From NCBI GenBank assembly GCA_037893245.1, contig JBAIAA010000601.1:476001-540000 (forward strand): 64,000 nucleotides of DNA, read 5' to 3'. The notes beneath the pieces are model-generated. The model was not told the origin of the DNA and ran no database searches. It worked only from the letters and a program-made list of their open reading frames with translations. The translations under genes were made by a program, and so were the position numbers. Below are positions 1 through 11,686 of this stretch, in pieces. Every line of letters begins with the position of its first letter. The first letter of the stretch is position 1. Source of the DNA: Crossaster papposus (Eukaryota > Echinodermata > Asteroidea > Velatida > Solasteridae).

Positions 1-93
1 TACCACACTGGAAAATCGAACTCGGCCAGCGAATTGTTATCAGCCGCGCCACATACGGTGCCTCTAAAGCGATTAGCATTGTTATTGGTATTC

Positions 94-137
<44 letters not shown>

Positions 138-138
138 G
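94..138 (+). repeat. (TTG)15 microsatellite (representative of the per-unit tract)
   Basis: Uninterrupted TTG triplets in the spacer. Every long-type unit has such a tract at the same place, with about 8 to 19 triplets. Short-type units have TTGTTGTTTTTG or TTGTTATTG instead. Confidence 0.97.
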
Positions 139-209
139 CCTTGCCAAATTCGACATGCGGGAACCTTTTAAGTAAGTACCTAAAGAGAGCAACTACAATG
201 ACAACCAAA

Positions 210-224
210 GTAAAAGTTAAAACT
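210..224 (-). terminator. RNA polymerase III terminator of tRNA copy 1 (representative)
   Basis: On the minus strand AGTTTTAACTTTTAC follows the tRNA directly: a T4 starting 2 nt past the gene and a second T4 five bases on. Nearly every copy has this pair or the variant AGTTTTAAATTTTAC. Exceptions are noted under copies 47, 109, 116 (proximal T4 lost) and 129, 143, 154, 161, 167 (both lost). Confidence 0.85.
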
Positions 225-296
225 TTCCCACACCGGGAATCGAACCCGGGCCACGGCGGTGAGAGCGCCGGATCCTAACCACTAGACCATATGGGA
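225..296 (-). tRNA. tRNA-Glu(CTC), copy 1 (reference copy)
   Basis: 72-nt gene decoding GAG. The 7-bp acceptor stem TCCCATA/TGTGGGA has one T-G wobble and discriminator A72. The A box is TGGTCTAGTGG (8-18). The anticodon stem is CGGCG/CGCCG (27-31/39-43) with loop CTCTCAC, giving anticodon CTC at plus positions 261-263. The T-stem is CCGGG/CCCGG with loop TTCGATT, and the B box is GGTTCGATTCC (51-61). The body closely resembles metazoan tRNA-Glu(CTC). There is no encoded CCA and no intron. The 3' flank on the minus strand is AGTTTTAACTTTTAC, two T4 runs that should stop RNA polymerase III. This sequence is the array consensus; other copies are described by their differences from it. Confidence 0.97.
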
Positions 297-571
297 TTAT
301 GCGGAAGATACATTGAGCATTTGGCTACGAAATTACTTTTTCACTGATGTAATTCCATTAACAAAATACCACACTGGAAAATCGAACTCGGCCAGCGAAT
401 TGTTATCAGCCGCGCCACAGACGGTGCCTCTAAAGCGATTAGCATTGTTATTGGTATTCTTGTTGTTGTTGTTGTTGTTGTTGTTGCTGTGCCAAATTCG
501 ACATGCGGGAACTTCTAAGTAAGTACCTAAAGAGACCAACTACAATGACAACCAATGTAAAATTTAAAACT

Positions 572-643
572 TTCCCACACCGGGAATCGAGCCCGGGCCA
601 CGGCGGTGAGAGCGCCGGATCCTAACCACTAGACCATATGGGA
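572..643 (-). tRNA. tRNA-Glu(CTC), copy 2
   Basis: T53 to C at the first base of the T-loop, inside the B box. Confidence 0.85.
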
Positions 644-806
644 TTATGCGGAAGATCCATTGAGCATTAGGCTACGACATTACTTTTTCACTGATGTAAT
701 TCCATTAACAAAATACCACACTGGAAAATCGAACTCGGCCAGCGAATTGTTATCAGCCGCGCCACAGACGGTGTCTCTAAAGCGATTAGCATTGTTATTG
801 GTATTC

Positions 807-841
<35 letters not shown>

Positions 842-928
842 GCCTTGCCAAATTCGACATGCGGGAACCTTTTAAGTAAGTACCTAAAGAGAGCAACTAC
901 AATGACAACCAAAGTAAAAGTTAAAACT

Positions 929-1000
929 TTCCCACACCGGGAATGGAACCCGGGCCACGGCGGTGAGAGCGCCGGATCCTAACCACTAGACCATATGGGA
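929..1000 (-). tRNA. tRNA-Glu(CTC), copy 3
   Basis: G56 to C in the T-loop (B box GGTTCCATTCC). Confidence 0.8.
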
Positions 1001-1255
1001 TTATGCGGAAGATCCATTGAGCATTAGGCTACGAAATTACTTTTTCACTGATGTAATTCCATTAACAAAATACCACACTGGAAAATCGAACTCGGCCAGC
1101 GAATTGTTATCAGCCGCGTCCTCTAAAGCGATTGGCATTGATGTTGGTATTCTTGTTGTTGTTTTTGTTGCTGTGCCAATTTTGACACGCGGAAACTTCT
1201 AAGTAAGTACCTAAAGAGACCAACTACAATGACAACCAAAGTAAAAGTTAAAACT

Positions 1256-1327
1256 TTCCCACACCGGGAATGGAACCCGGGCCATGGCGGTGAGAGCGCC
1301 GGACCCTAACCACTAGACCATATGGAA
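1256..1327 (-). tRNA. tRNA-Glu(CTC), copy 4, four changes
   Basis: C2 to T, A24 to G, G43 to A (breaks the first anticodon-stem pair) and G56 to C. The same four changes recur in copy 22. Confidence 0.7.
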
Positions 1328-1594
1328 TTATGCGGAAGATCCATTGAGCATTAGGCTACGAAATTACTTTTTCACTGATGTAATTCTATTAACAAAATAC
1401 CACACTGGAAAATCGAACTCGGCCAGCGAATTGTTATCAGCCGCGCCACAGACGGTGCCTCTAAAGCGATTGGCATTGATGTTGGTATTATTGTTGTTGT
1501 TTTTGTTGCTGTGCCAAATTCGACATGCGGGAACCTTTTAAGTAAGTACCTAAAGAGAGCAACTACAATGACAACCAAAGCAAAAGTTAAAACT

Positions 1595-1666
1595 TTCCCA
1601 CACCGGGAATCGAACCCGGGCCACGGCGGTGAGAGCGCCGGATCCTAACCACTAGACCATATGGAA
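1595..1666 (-). tRNA. tRNA-Glu(CTC), copy 5
   Basis: C2 to T only (T-G wobble in the acceptor stem). Confidence 0.9.
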
Positions 1667-1829
1667 TTATGCGGAAGATCCATTGAGCATTTGGCTACGA
1701 AATTACTTTTTCACTGATGTAATTCCATTAACAAAATACCACACTGGAAAATCGAACTTGGCCAGCGAATTGTTATCAGCCGCGCCACAGACGGTGCCTC
1801 TAAAGCGATTGGTATTGTTATTGGTATTC

Positions 1830-1861
<32 letters not shown>

Positions 1862-1948
1862 GCCTTGCCAAATTCGACACGCGGGAACCTTTTAAGTAAG
1901 TACCTAAAGAGAGCAACTACAATGACAACCAAAGTAAAAGTTAAAACT

Positions 1949-2020
1949 TTCCCACACCGGGAATCGAACCGGGGCCGCGGCGGTGAGAGCGCCGGATCCT
2001 AACCACTAGACCATATGGGA
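1949..2020 (-). tRNA. tRNA-Glu(CTC), copy 6
   Basis: G50 to C (C-C mismatch in the T-stem) and T44 to C. Same pair of changes as copy 24. Confidence 0.75.
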
Positions 2021-2275
2021 TTATGCGGAAGATCCATTGAGCATTAGGCTACGAAATTACTTTTTCACTGATGTAATTCCATTAACAAAATACCACACTG
2101 GAAAATCGAACTCGGCCAGCGAATTGTTATCAGCCGCGTCCTCTAAAGCGATTGGCATTGATGTTGGTATTCTTGTTGTTGTTTTTGTTGCTGTGCCAAT
2201 TTTGACATGCGGGAACTTCTAAGTAAGTACTTAAAGAGAGCAACTACAATGACAACCAAAGTAAAAGTTAAAACT

Positions 2276-2347
2276 TTCCCACACCGGGAATCGAACCCGG
2301 GCCACGGCGGTGAGAGCGCCGGATCCTAACCACTAGACCATATGGGA
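2276..2347 (-). tRNA. tRNA-Glu(CTC), copy 7
   Basis: Consensus. Confidence 0.95.
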
Positions 2348-2622
2348 TTATGCGGAAGATACATTGAGCATTTGGCTACGAAATTACTTTTTCACTGATG
2401 TAATTCCATTAACAAAATACCACACTGGAAAATCGAACTTGGCCAGCGAATTGTTATCAGCCGCGCCACAGACGGTGCCTCTAAAGCGATTAGCATTGTT
2501 ATTGGTATTCTTGTTGTTGTTGTTGTTGTTGTTGTTGCTGTGACAAATTCGACATGCGGGAACTTCTAAGTAAGTACCTAAAGAGAGCAACTACAATGAC
2601 AATCAAAGTAAAAGTTAAAACT

Positions 2623-2694
2623 TTCCCACACCGGGAATCCAACCCGGGCCACGGCGGTGAGAGCGCCGGATCCTAACCACTAGACCATATGGGA
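2623..2694 (-). tRNA. tRNA-Glu(CTC), copy 8
   Basis: C55 to G, the T-loop base that normally pairs with the D-loop and is a core B-box base. Likely weak or inactive. Same as copy 26. Confidence 0.75.
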
Positions 2695-2857
2695 TTATGC
2701 GGAAGATCCATTGAGCATTAGGCTACGACATTACTTTTTCACTGATGTAATTCCATTAACAAAATACCACACTGGAAAATCGAACTCGGCCAGCGAATTG
2801 TTATCAGCCGCGCCACATACGGTGCCTCTAAAGCGATTAGCATTGTTATTGGTATTC

Positions 2858-2898
<41 letters not shown>

Positions 2899-2985
2899 GC
2901 CTTGCCAAATTCGACATGCGGGAACCTTTTAAGTAAGTACCTAAAGAGAGCAACTACAATGACAACCAAAGTAAAAGTTAAAACT

Positions 2986-3057
2986 TTCCCACACCGGGAA
3001 TCGAACCCGGGCCACGGCGGTGAGAGCGCCGGATCCTAACCACTAGACCATATGGGA
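2986..3057 (-). tRNA. tRNA-Glu(CTC), copy 9
   Basis: Consensus. Confidence 0.95.
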
Positions 3058-3335
3058 TTATGCGGAAGATACATTGAGCATTTGGCTACGAAATTACTTT
3101 TTCACTGATGTAATTCCATTAACAAAATACCACACTGGAAAATCGAACTCGGCCAGCGAATTGTTATCAGCCGCGCCACAGACAGTGCCTCTAAAGCGAT
3201 TAGCATTGTTATTGGTATTCTTGTTGTTGTTGTTGTTGTTGTTGTTGTTGCTGTGCCAAATTCGACATGCGGGAACTTCTAAGTAAGTACCTAAAGAGAC
3301 CAACTACAATGACAACCAAAGTAAAATTTAAAACT

Positions 3336-3407
3336 TTCCCACACCGGGAATCGAACCCGGGCCACGGCGGTGAGAGCGCCGGATCCTAACCACTAGACCA
3401 TATGGGA
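3336..3407 (-). tRNA. tRNA-Glu(CTC), copy 10
   Basis: Consensus; 3' flank AGTTTTAAATTTTAC. Confidence 0.95.
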
Positions 3408-3682
3408 TTATGCGGAAGATACATTGAGCATTTGGCTACGAAATTACTTTTTCACTGATGTAATTCCATTAACAAAATACCACACTGGAAAATCGAACTC
3501 GGCCAGCGAATTGTTATCAGCCGCGCCACAGACGGTGCCTCTAAAGCGATTAGCATTGTTATTGGTATTCTTGTTGTTGTTGTTGTTGTTGTTGTTGCTG
3601 TGCCAAATTCGACATGCGGGAACTTCTAAGTAAGTACCTAAAGAGACCAACTACAATGACAACCAAAGTAAAATTTAAAACT

Positions 3683-3754
3683 TTCCCACACCGGGAATCG
3701 AACCCGGGCCACGGCGGTGAGAGCGCCGGATCCTAACCACTAGACCATATGGGA
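3683..3754 (-). tRNA. tRNA-Glu(CTC), copy 11
   Basis: Consensus. Confidence 0.95.
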
Positions 3755-3917
3755 TTATGCGGAAGATCCATTGAGCATTAGGCTACGACATTACTTTTTC
3801 ACTGATGTAATTCCATTAACAAAATACCACACTGGAAAATCGAACTCGGCCAGCGAATTGTTATCAGCCGCGCCACAGACGGTGCCTCTAAAGCGATTAG
3901 CATTGTTATTGGTATTC

Positions 3918-3949
<32 letters not shown>

Positions 3950-4035
3950 GCTGTGCCAAATTCGACATGCGGGAACTTCTAAGTAAGTACCTAAAGCGAG
4001 CAACTACAATGACAATCAAAGTAAAAGTTAAAAGT

Positions 4036-4107
4036 TTCCCACACCGGGAATCGAACCCGGGCCACGGCGGTGAGAGCGCCGGATCCTAACCACTAGACCA
4101 TATGGGA
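4036..4107 (-). tRNA. tRNA-Glu(CTC), copy 12
   Basis: Consensus; the 3' flank reads ACTTTTAACTTTTAC. Confidence 0.95.
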
Positions 4108-4362
4108 TTATGCGGAAGATCCATTGAGCATTAGGCTACGAAATTACTTTTTCACTGATGTAATTCCATTAACAAAATACCACACTGGAAAATCGAACTC
4201 GGCCAGCGAATTGTTATCAGCCGCGTCCTCTAAAGCGATTGGCATTGATGTTGGTATTCTTGTTGTTGTTTTTGTTGCTGTGCCAATTTTGACACGCGGA
4301 AACTTCTAAGTAAGTACCTAAAGAGACCAACTACAATGACAACCAAAGTAAAAGTTAAAACT

Positions 4363-4434
4363 TTCCCACACCGTGAATGGAACCCGGGCCACGGCGGTGA
4401 GAGCGCCGGACCCTAACCACTAGACCATATGGGA
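4363..4434 (-). tRNA. tRNA-Glu(CTC), copy 13
   Basis: A24 to G, G56 to C and C61 to A (T-stem mismatch). Same as copy 33. Confidence 0.7.
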
Positions 4435-4701
4435 TTATGCGGAAGATCCATTGAGCATTAGGCTACGAAATTACTTTTTCACTGATGTAATTCCATTAAC
4501 AAAATACCACACTGGAAAATCGAACTCGGCCAGCGAATTGTTATCAGCCGCGCCACAGACGGTGCCTCTAAAGCGATTGGCATTGATGTTGGTATTATTG
4601 TTGTTGTTTTTGTTGCTGTGCCAAATTCGACATGCGGGAACCTTTTAAGTAAGTACCTAAAGAGAGCAACTACAATGACAACCAAAGCAAAAGTTAAAAC
4701 T

Positions 4702-4773
4702 TTCCCACACCGGGAATCGAACCCGGGCCACGGCGGTGAGAGCGCCAGATCCTAACCACTAGACCATATGGAA
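4702..4773 (-). tRNA. tRNA-Glu(CTC), copy 14
   Basis: C2 to T and C27 to T, both leaving wobble pairs. Confidence 0.87.
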
Positions 4774-4936
4774 TTATGCGGAAGATCCATTGAGCATTTG
4801 GCTACGAAATTACTTTTTCACTGATGTAATTCCATTAACAAAATACCACACTGGAAAATCGAACTTGGCCAGCGAATTGTTATCAGCCGCGCCACAGACG
4901 GTGCCTCTAAAGCGATCAGCATTGTTATTGGTATTC

Positions 4937-4971
<35 letters not shown>

Positions 4972-5058
4972 GCCTTGCCAAATTCGACATGCGGGAACCT
5001 TTTAAGTAAGTACCTAAAGAGAGCAACTACAATGACAACCAAAGTAAAAGTTAAAACT

Positions 5059-5130
5059 TTCCCACACCGGGAATCGAACCCGGGCCACGGCGGTGAGAGC
5101 GCCGGATCCTAACCACTAGACCATATGGGA
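5059..5130 (-). tRNA. tRNA-Glu(CTC), copy 15
   Basis: Consensus. Confidence 0.95.
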
Positions 5131-5398
5131 TTATGCGGAAGATCCATTGAGCATTAGGCTACGAAATTACTTTTTCACTGATGTAATTCCATTAACAAAA
5201 TACCACACTGGAAAATCGAACTCGGCCAGCGAATTGTTATCAGCCGCGCCACAGACGGTGCCTCTAAAGCGATTGGCATTGATGTTGGTATTATTGTTGT
5301 TGTTTTTGTTGCTGTGCCAAATTCGACATGCGGGAACCTTTTAAGTAAGTACAAAAAAGAGAGCAACTACAATGACAACCAAAGCAAAAGTTAAAATT

Positions 5399-5470
5399 TT
5401 TCCACACCGGGAATCGAACCCGGGCCACGGCGGTGAGAGCGCCGGATCCTAACCACTAGACCATATGGGA
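5399..5470 (-). tRNA. tRNA-Glu(CTC), copy 16
   Basis: G70 to A (C-A mismatch in the acceptor stem). The terminator is still T-rich. Confidence 0.8.
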
Positions 5471-5733
5471 TTATGCGGAAGATCCATTGAGCATTAGGCT
5501 ACGAAATTACTTTTTCACTGTTGTTATTCTATTAACAAAATACCACACTGGAAAATCAAACTCGGCCAGCGAATTGTTTTCAGCCGCGTCACAGACGGCG
5601 CCTCTAAAGCGATTGGCATTGATGTTGGTATTCTTGTTGTTGTTGTTGCTGTGCCAATTTTGACACGCGGGATCTTCTAAGTAAGTACCTAAAGAGACCA
5701 ACTACAATGACAACCAAAGTAAAATTTAAAACT

Positions 5734-5805
5734 TTCCCACACCGGGAATCGAACCCGGGCCACGGCGGTGAGAGCGCCGGATCCTAACCACTAGACCATA
5801 TGGGA
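5734..5805 (-). tRNA. tRNA-Glu(CTC), copy 17
   Basis: Consensus. Confidence 0.95.
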
Positions 5806-6072
5806 TTATGCGGAATATCCATTGAGCATTAGGCTACGAAATTACTTTTTCACTGATGTAATACCATTAACAAAATACCACACTGGAAAATCGAACTCGG
5901 CCAGCGAATTGTTATCAGCCGCGCCACAGACGGTGCCTCTAAAGCGATTGGCATTGATGTTGGTATTATTGTTGTTGTTTTTGTTGCTGTGCCAAATTCG
6001 ACATGCGGGAACCTTTTAAGTAAGTACCTAAAGAGAGCAACTACAATGACAACCAAAGCAAAAGTTAAAACT

Positions 6073-6144
6073 TTCCCACACCGGGAATCGAACCCGGGCC
6101 ACGGCGGTGAGAGCGCCGGATCCTAACCACTAGACCATATGGAA
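6073..6144 (-). tRNA. tRNA-Glu(CTC), copy 18
   Basis: C2 to T only. Confidence 0.9.
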
Positions 6145-6307
6145 TTATGCGGAAGATCCATTGAGCATTTGGCTACGAAATTACTTTTTCACTGATGTAA
6201 TTCCATTAACAAAATACCACACTGGAAAATCGAACTTGGCCAGCGAATTGTTATCAGCCGCGCCACAGACGGTGCCTCTAAAGCGATCAGCATTGTTATT
6301 GGTATTC

Positions 6308-6342
<35 letters not shown>

Positions 6343-6429
6343 GCCTTGCCAAATTCGACATGCGGGAACCTTTTAAGTAAGTACCTAAAGAGAGCAACTA
6401 CAATGACAACCAAAGTAAAAGTTAAAACT

Positions 6430-6501
6430 TTCCCACACCGGGAATCGAACCCGGGCCACGGCGGTGAGAGCGCCGGATCCTAACCACTAGACCATATGGG
6501 A
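6430..6501 (-). tRNA. tRNA-Glu(CTC), copy 19
   Basis: Consensus. Confidence 0.95.
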
Positions 6502-6776
6502 TTATGCGGAAGATACATTGAGCATTTGGCTACGAAATTACTTTTTCACTGATGTAATTCCATTAACAAAATACCACACTGGAAAATCGAACTCGGCCAG
6601 CGAATTGTTATCAGCCGCGCCACAGACGGTGCCTCTAAAGCGATTAGCATTGTTATTGGTATTCTTGTTGTTGTTGTTGTTGTTGTTGTTGCTGTGCCAA
6701 ATTCGACATGCGGGAACTTCTAAGTAAGTACCTAAAGAGACCAACTACAATGACAACCAATGTAAAATTTAAAACT

Positions 6777-6848
6777 TTCCCACACCGGGAATCGAACCCG
6801 GGCCACGGCGGTGAGAGCGCCGGATCCTAACCACTAGACCATATGGGA
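6777..6848 (-). tRNA. tRNA-Glu(CTC), copy 20
   Basis: Consensus. Confidence 0.95.
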
Positions 6849-7011
6849 TTATGCGGAAGATCCATTGAGCATTAGGCTACGACATTACTTTTTCACTGAT
6901 GTAATTCCATTAACAAAATACCACACTGGAAAATCGAACTCGGCCAGCGAATTGTTATCAGCCGCGCCACAGACGGTGTCTCTAAAGCGATTAGCATTGT
7001 TATTGGTATTC

Positions 7012-7049
<38 letters not shown>

Positions 7050-7136
7050 GCCTTGCCAAATTCGACATGCGGGAACCTTTTAAGTAAGTACCTAAAGAGA
7101 GCAACTACAATGACAACCAAAGTAAAAGTTAAAACT

Positions 7137-7208
7137 TTCCCACACCGGGAATGGAACCCGGGCCACGGCGGTGAGAGCGCCGGATCCTAACCACTAGACC
7201 ATATGGGA
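7137..7208 (-). tRNA. tRNA-Glu(CTC), copy 21
   Basis: G56 to C, as copy 3. Confidence 0.8.
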
Positions 7209-7463
7209 TTATGCGGAAGATCCATTGAGCATTAGGCTACGAAATTACTTTTTCACTGATGTAATTCCATTAACAAAATACCACACTGGAAAATCGAACT
7301 CGGCCAGCGAATTGTTATCAGCCGCGTCCTCTAAAGCGATTGGCATTGATGTTGGTATTCTTGTTGTTGTTTTTGTTGCTGTGCCAATTTTGACACGCGG
7401 AAACTTCTAAGTAAGTACCTAAAGAGACCAACTACAATGACAACCAAAGTAAAAGTTAAAACT

Positions 7464-7535
7464 TTCCCACACCGGGAATGGAACCCGGGCCATGGCGGTG
7501 AGAGCGCCGGACCCTAACCACTAGACCATATGGAA
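7464..7535 (-). tRNA. tRNA-Glu(CTC), copy 22, four changes
   Basis: C2 to T, A24 to G, G43 to A, G56 to C, as copy 4. Confidence 0.7.
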
Positions 7536-7802
7536 TTATGCGGAAGATCCATTGAGCATTAGGCTACGAAATTACTTTTTCACTGATGTAATTCTATTAA
7601 CAAAATACCACACTGGAAAATCGAACTCGGCCAGCGAATTGTTATCAGCCGCGCCACAGACGGTGCCTCTAAAGCGATTGGCATTGATGTTGGTATTATT
7701 GTTGTTGTTTTTGTTGCTGTGCCAAATTCGACATGCGGGAACCTTTTAAGTAAGTACCTAAAGAGAGCAACTACAATGACAACCAAAGCAAAAGTTAAAA
7801 CT

Positions 7803-7874
7803 TTCCCACACCGGGGATCGAACCCGGGCCACGGCGGTGAGAGCGCCGGATCCTAACCACTAGACCATATGGAA
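7803..7874 (-). tRNA. tRNA-Glu(CTC), copy 23
   Basis: C2 to T and T59 to C (last T-loop base). Confidence 0.85.
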
Positions 7875-8037
7875 TTATGCGGAAGATCCATTGAGCATTT
7901 GGCTACGAAATTACTTTTTCACTGATGTAATTCCATTAACAAAATACCACACTGGAAAATCGAACTTGGCCAGCGAATTGTTATCAGCCGCGCCACAGAC
8001 GGTGCCTCTAAAGCGATTGGTATTGTTATTGGTATTC

Positions 8038-8069
<32 letters not shown>

Positions 8070-8156
8070 GCCTTGCCAAATTCGACACGCGGGAACCTTT
8101 TAAGTAAGTACCTAAAGAGAGCAACTACAATGACAACCAAAGTAAAAGTTAAAACT

Positions 8157-8228
8157 TTCCCACACCGGGAATCGAACCGGGGCCGCGGCGGTGAGAGCGC
8201 CGGATCCTAACCACTAGACCATATGGGA
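8157..8228 (-). tRNA. tRNA-Glu(CTC), copy 24
   Basis: G50 to C and T44 to C, as copy 6. Confidence 0.75.
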
Positions 8229-8483
8229 TTATGCGGAAGATCCATTGAGCATTAGGCTACGAAATTACTTTTTCACTGATGTAATTCCATTAACAAAATA
8301 CCACACTGGAAAATCGAACTCGGCCAGCGAATTGTTATCAGCCGCGTCCTCTAAAGCGATTGGCATTGATGTTGGTATTCTTGTTGTTGTTTTTGTTGCT
8401 GTGCCAATTTTGACATGCGGGAACTTCTAAGTAAGTACTTAAAGAGAGCAACTACAATGACAACCAAAGTAAAAGTTAAAACT

Positions 8484-8555
8484 TTCCCACACCGGGAATC
8501 GAACCCGGGCCACGGCGGTGAGAGCGCCGGATCCTAACCACTAGACCATATGGGA
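8484..8555 (-). tRNA. tRNA-Glu(CTC), copy 25
   Basis: Consensus. Confidence 0.95.
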
Positions 8556-8830
8556 TTATGCGGAAGATACATTGAGCATTTGGCTACGAAATTACTTTTT
8601 CACTGATGTAATTCCATTAACAAAATACCACACTGGAAAATCGAACTTGGCCAGCGAATTGTTATCAGCCGCGCCACAGACGGTGCCTCTAAAGCGATTA
8701 GCATTGTTATTGGTATTCTTGTTGTTGTTGTTGTTGTTGTTGTTGCTGTGCCAAATTCGACATGCGGGAACTTCTAAGTAAGTACCTAAAGAGAGCAACT
8801 ACAATGACAATCAAAGTAAAAGTTAAAACT

Positions 8831-8902
8831 TTCCCACACCGGGAATCCAACCCGGGCCACGGCGGTGAGAGCGCCGGATCCTAACCACTAGACCATATGG
8901 GA
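8831..8902 (-). tRNA. tRNA-Glu(CTC), copy 26
   Basis: C55 to G, as copy 8. Confidence 0.75.
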
Positions 8903-9065
8903 TTATGCGGAAGATCCATTGAGCATTAGGCTACGACATTACTTTTTCACTGATGTAATTCCATTAACAAAATACCACACTGGAAAATCGAACTCGGCCA
9001 GCGAATTGTTATCAGCCGCGCCACATACGGTGCCTCTAAAGCGATTAGCATTGTTATTGGTATTC

Positions 9066-9103
<38 letters not shown>

Positions 9104-9190
9104 GCCTTGCCAAATTCGACATGCGGGAACCTTTTAAGTAAGTACCTAAAGAGAGCAACTACAATGACAACCAAAGTAAAAGTTAAAACT

Positions 9191-9262
9191 TTCCCACACC
9201 GGGAATCGAACCCGGGCCACGGCGGTGAGAGCGCCGGATCCTAACCACTAGACCATATGGGA
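9191..9262 (-). tRNA. tRNA-Glu(CTC), copy 27
   Basis: Consensus. Confidence 0.95.
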
Positions 9263-9540
9263 TTATGCGGAAGATACATTGAGCATTTGGCTACGAAATT
9301 ACTTTTTCACTGATGTAATTCCATTAACAAAATACCACACTGGAAAATCGAACTCGGCCAGCGAATTGTTATCAGCCGCGCCACAGACGGTGCCTCTAAA
9401 GCAATTAGCATTGTTATTGGTATTCTTGTTGTTGTTGTTGTTGTTGTTGTTGTTGCTGTGCCAAATTCGACATGCGGGAACTTCTAAGTAAGTACCTAAA
9501 GAGACCAACTACAATGACAACCAAAGTAAAATTTAAAACT

Positions 9541-9612
9541 TTCCCACACCGGGAATCGAACCCGGGCCACGGCGGTGAGAGCGCCGGATCCTAACCACTA
9601 GACCATATGGGA
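9541..9612 (-). tRNA. tRNA-Glu(CTC), copy 28
   Basis: Consensus. Confidence 0.95.
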
Positions 9613-9887
9613 TTATGCGGAAGATACATTGAGCATTTGGCTACGAAATTACTTTTTCACTGATGTAATTCCATTAACAAAATACCACACTGGAAAATCG
9701 AACTCGGCCAGCGAATTGTTATCAGCCGCGCCACAGACGGTGCCTCTAAAGCGATTAGCATTGTTATTGGTATTCTTGTTGTTGTTGTTGTTGTTGTTGT
9801 TGCTGTGCCAAATTCGACATGCGGGAACTTCTAAGTAAGTACCTAAAGAGACCAACTACAATGACAACCAAAGTAAAATTTAAAACT

Positions 9888-9959
9888 TTCCCACACCGGG
9901 AATCGAACCCGGGCCACGGCGGTGAGAGCGCCGGATCCTAACCACTAGACCATATGGGA
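9888..9959 (-). tRNA. tRNA-Glu(CTC), copy 29
   Basis: Consensus. Confidence 0.95.
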
Positions 9960-10122
9960 TTATGCGGAAGATCCATTGAGCATTAGGCTACGACATTACT
10001 TTTTCACTGATGTAATTCCATTAACAAAATACCACACTGGAAAATCGAACTCGGCCAGCGAATTGTTATCAGCCGCGCCACAGACGGTGCCTCTAAAGCG
10101 ATTAGCATTGTTATTGGTATTC

Positions 10123-10160
<38 letters not shown>

Positions 10161-10247
10161 GCCTTGCCAAATTCGACATGCGGGAACCTTTTAAGTAAGT
10201 ACCTAAAGAGAGCAACTACAATGACAACCAAAGTAAAAGTTAAAACT

Positions 10248-10319
10248 TTCCCACACCGGGAATCGAACCCGGGCCACGGCGGTGAGAGCGCCGGATCCTA
10301 ACCACTAGACCATATGGGA
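10248..10319 (-). tRNA. tRNA-Glu(CTC), copy 30
   Basis: Consensus. Confidence 0.95.
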
Positions 10320-10594
10320 TTATGCGGAAGATACATTGAGCATTTGGCTACGAAATTACTTTTTCACTGATGTAATTCCATTAACAAAATACCACACTGG
10401 AAAATCGAACTCGGCCAGCGAATTGTTATCAGCCGCGCCACAGACGGTGCCTCTAAAGCGATTAGCATTGTTATTGGTATTCTTGTTGTTGTTGTTGTTG
10501 TTGTTGTTGCTGTGCCAAATTCGACATGCGGGAACTTCTAAGTAAGTACCTAAAGAGACCAACTACAATGACAACCAAAGTAAAATTTAAAACT

Positions 10595-10666
10595 TTCCCA
10601 CACCGGGAATCGAACCCGGGCCACGGCGGTGAGAGCGCCGGATTCTAACCACTAGACCATATGGGA
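10595..10666 (-). tRNA. tRNA-Glu(CTC), copy 31
   Basis: G23 to A (weakens the D-stem pair with C12). Confidence 0.83.
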
Positions 10667-10829
10667 TTATGCGGAAGATCCATTGAGCATTAGGCTACGA
10701 CATTACTTTTTCACTGATGTAATTCCATTAACAAAATACCACACTGGAAAATCGAACTCGGCCAGCGAATTGTTATCAGCCGCGCCACAGACGGTGCCTC
10801 TAAAGCGATTAGCATTGTTATTGGTATTC

Positions 10830-10861
<32 letters not shown>

Positions 10862-10948
10862 GCCTTGCCAAATTCGACATGCGGGAACCTTTTAAGTAAG
10901 TACCTAAAGAGAGCAACTACAATGACAACCAAAGTAAAAGTTAAAACT

Positions 10949-11020
10949 TTCCCACACCGGGAATGGAACCCGGGCCACGGCGGTGAGAGCGCCGGATCCT
11001 AACCACTAGACCATATGGGA
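10949..11020 (-). tRNA. tRNA-Glu(CTC), copy 32
   Basis: G56 to C. Confidence 0.8.
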
Positions 11021-11275
11021 TTATGCGGAAGATCCATTGAGCATTAGGCTACGAAATTACTTTTTCACTGATGTAATTCCATTAACAAAATACCACACTG
11101 GAAAATCGAACTCGGCCAGCGAATTGTTATCAGCCGCGTCCTCTAAAGCGATTGGCATTGATGTTGGTATTCTTGTTGTTGTTTTTGTTGCTGTGCCAAT
11201 TTTGACACGCGGAAACTTCTAAGTAAGTACCTAAAGAGACCAACTACAATGACAACCAAAGTAAAAGTTAAAACT

Positions 11276-11347
11276 TTCCCACACCGTGAATGGAACCCGG
11301 GCCACGGCGGTGAGAGCGCCGGACCCTAACCACTAGACCATATGGGA
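11276..11347 (-). tRNA. tRNA-Glu(CTC), copy 33
   Basis: A24 to G, G56 to C, C61 to A, as copy 13. Confidence 0.7.
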
Positions 11348-11614
11348 TTATGCGGAAGATCCATTGAGCATTAGGCTACGAAATTACTTTTTCACTGATG
11401 TAATTCCATTAACAAAATACCACACTGGAAAATCGAACTCGGCCAGCGAATTGTTATCAGCCGCGCCACAGACGGTGCCTCTAAAGCGATTGGCATTGAT
11501 GTTGGTATTATTGTTGTTGTTTTTGTTGCTGTGCCAAATTCGACATGCGGGAACCTTTTAAGTAAGTACCTAAAGAGAGCAACTACAATGACAACCAAAG
11601 CAAAAGTTAAAACT

Positions 11615-11686
11615 TTCCCACACCGGGAATCGAACCCGGGCCACGGCGGTGAGAGCGCCGGATCCTAACCACTAGACCATATGGAA
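11615..11686 (-). tRNA. tRNA-Glu(CTC), copy 34
   Basis: C2 to T only. Confidence 0.9.

Larger units (their letters stand above)
313..3770. repeat. Higher-order repeat A, copy 1
   Basis: Ten units that recur in the same order at 6518-9975 (offset 6,205-6,208 bp). They share private tRNA changes: copies 3/21, 4/22, 6/24 and 8/26. Confidence 0.88.
6518..9975. repeat. Higher-order repeat A, copy 2
   Basis: Partner of 313-3770; differs mainly in TTG tract lengths and a few bases. The order resumes after an extra two units: 4036-5146 matches 10949-12059, and 5147-6517 matches 12407-13777. Confidence 0.88.

Noticed and set aside
225-296. tRNA on the plus strand
   Set aside because: The cloverleaf, A box, B box and TTTT only read correctly on the minus strand.
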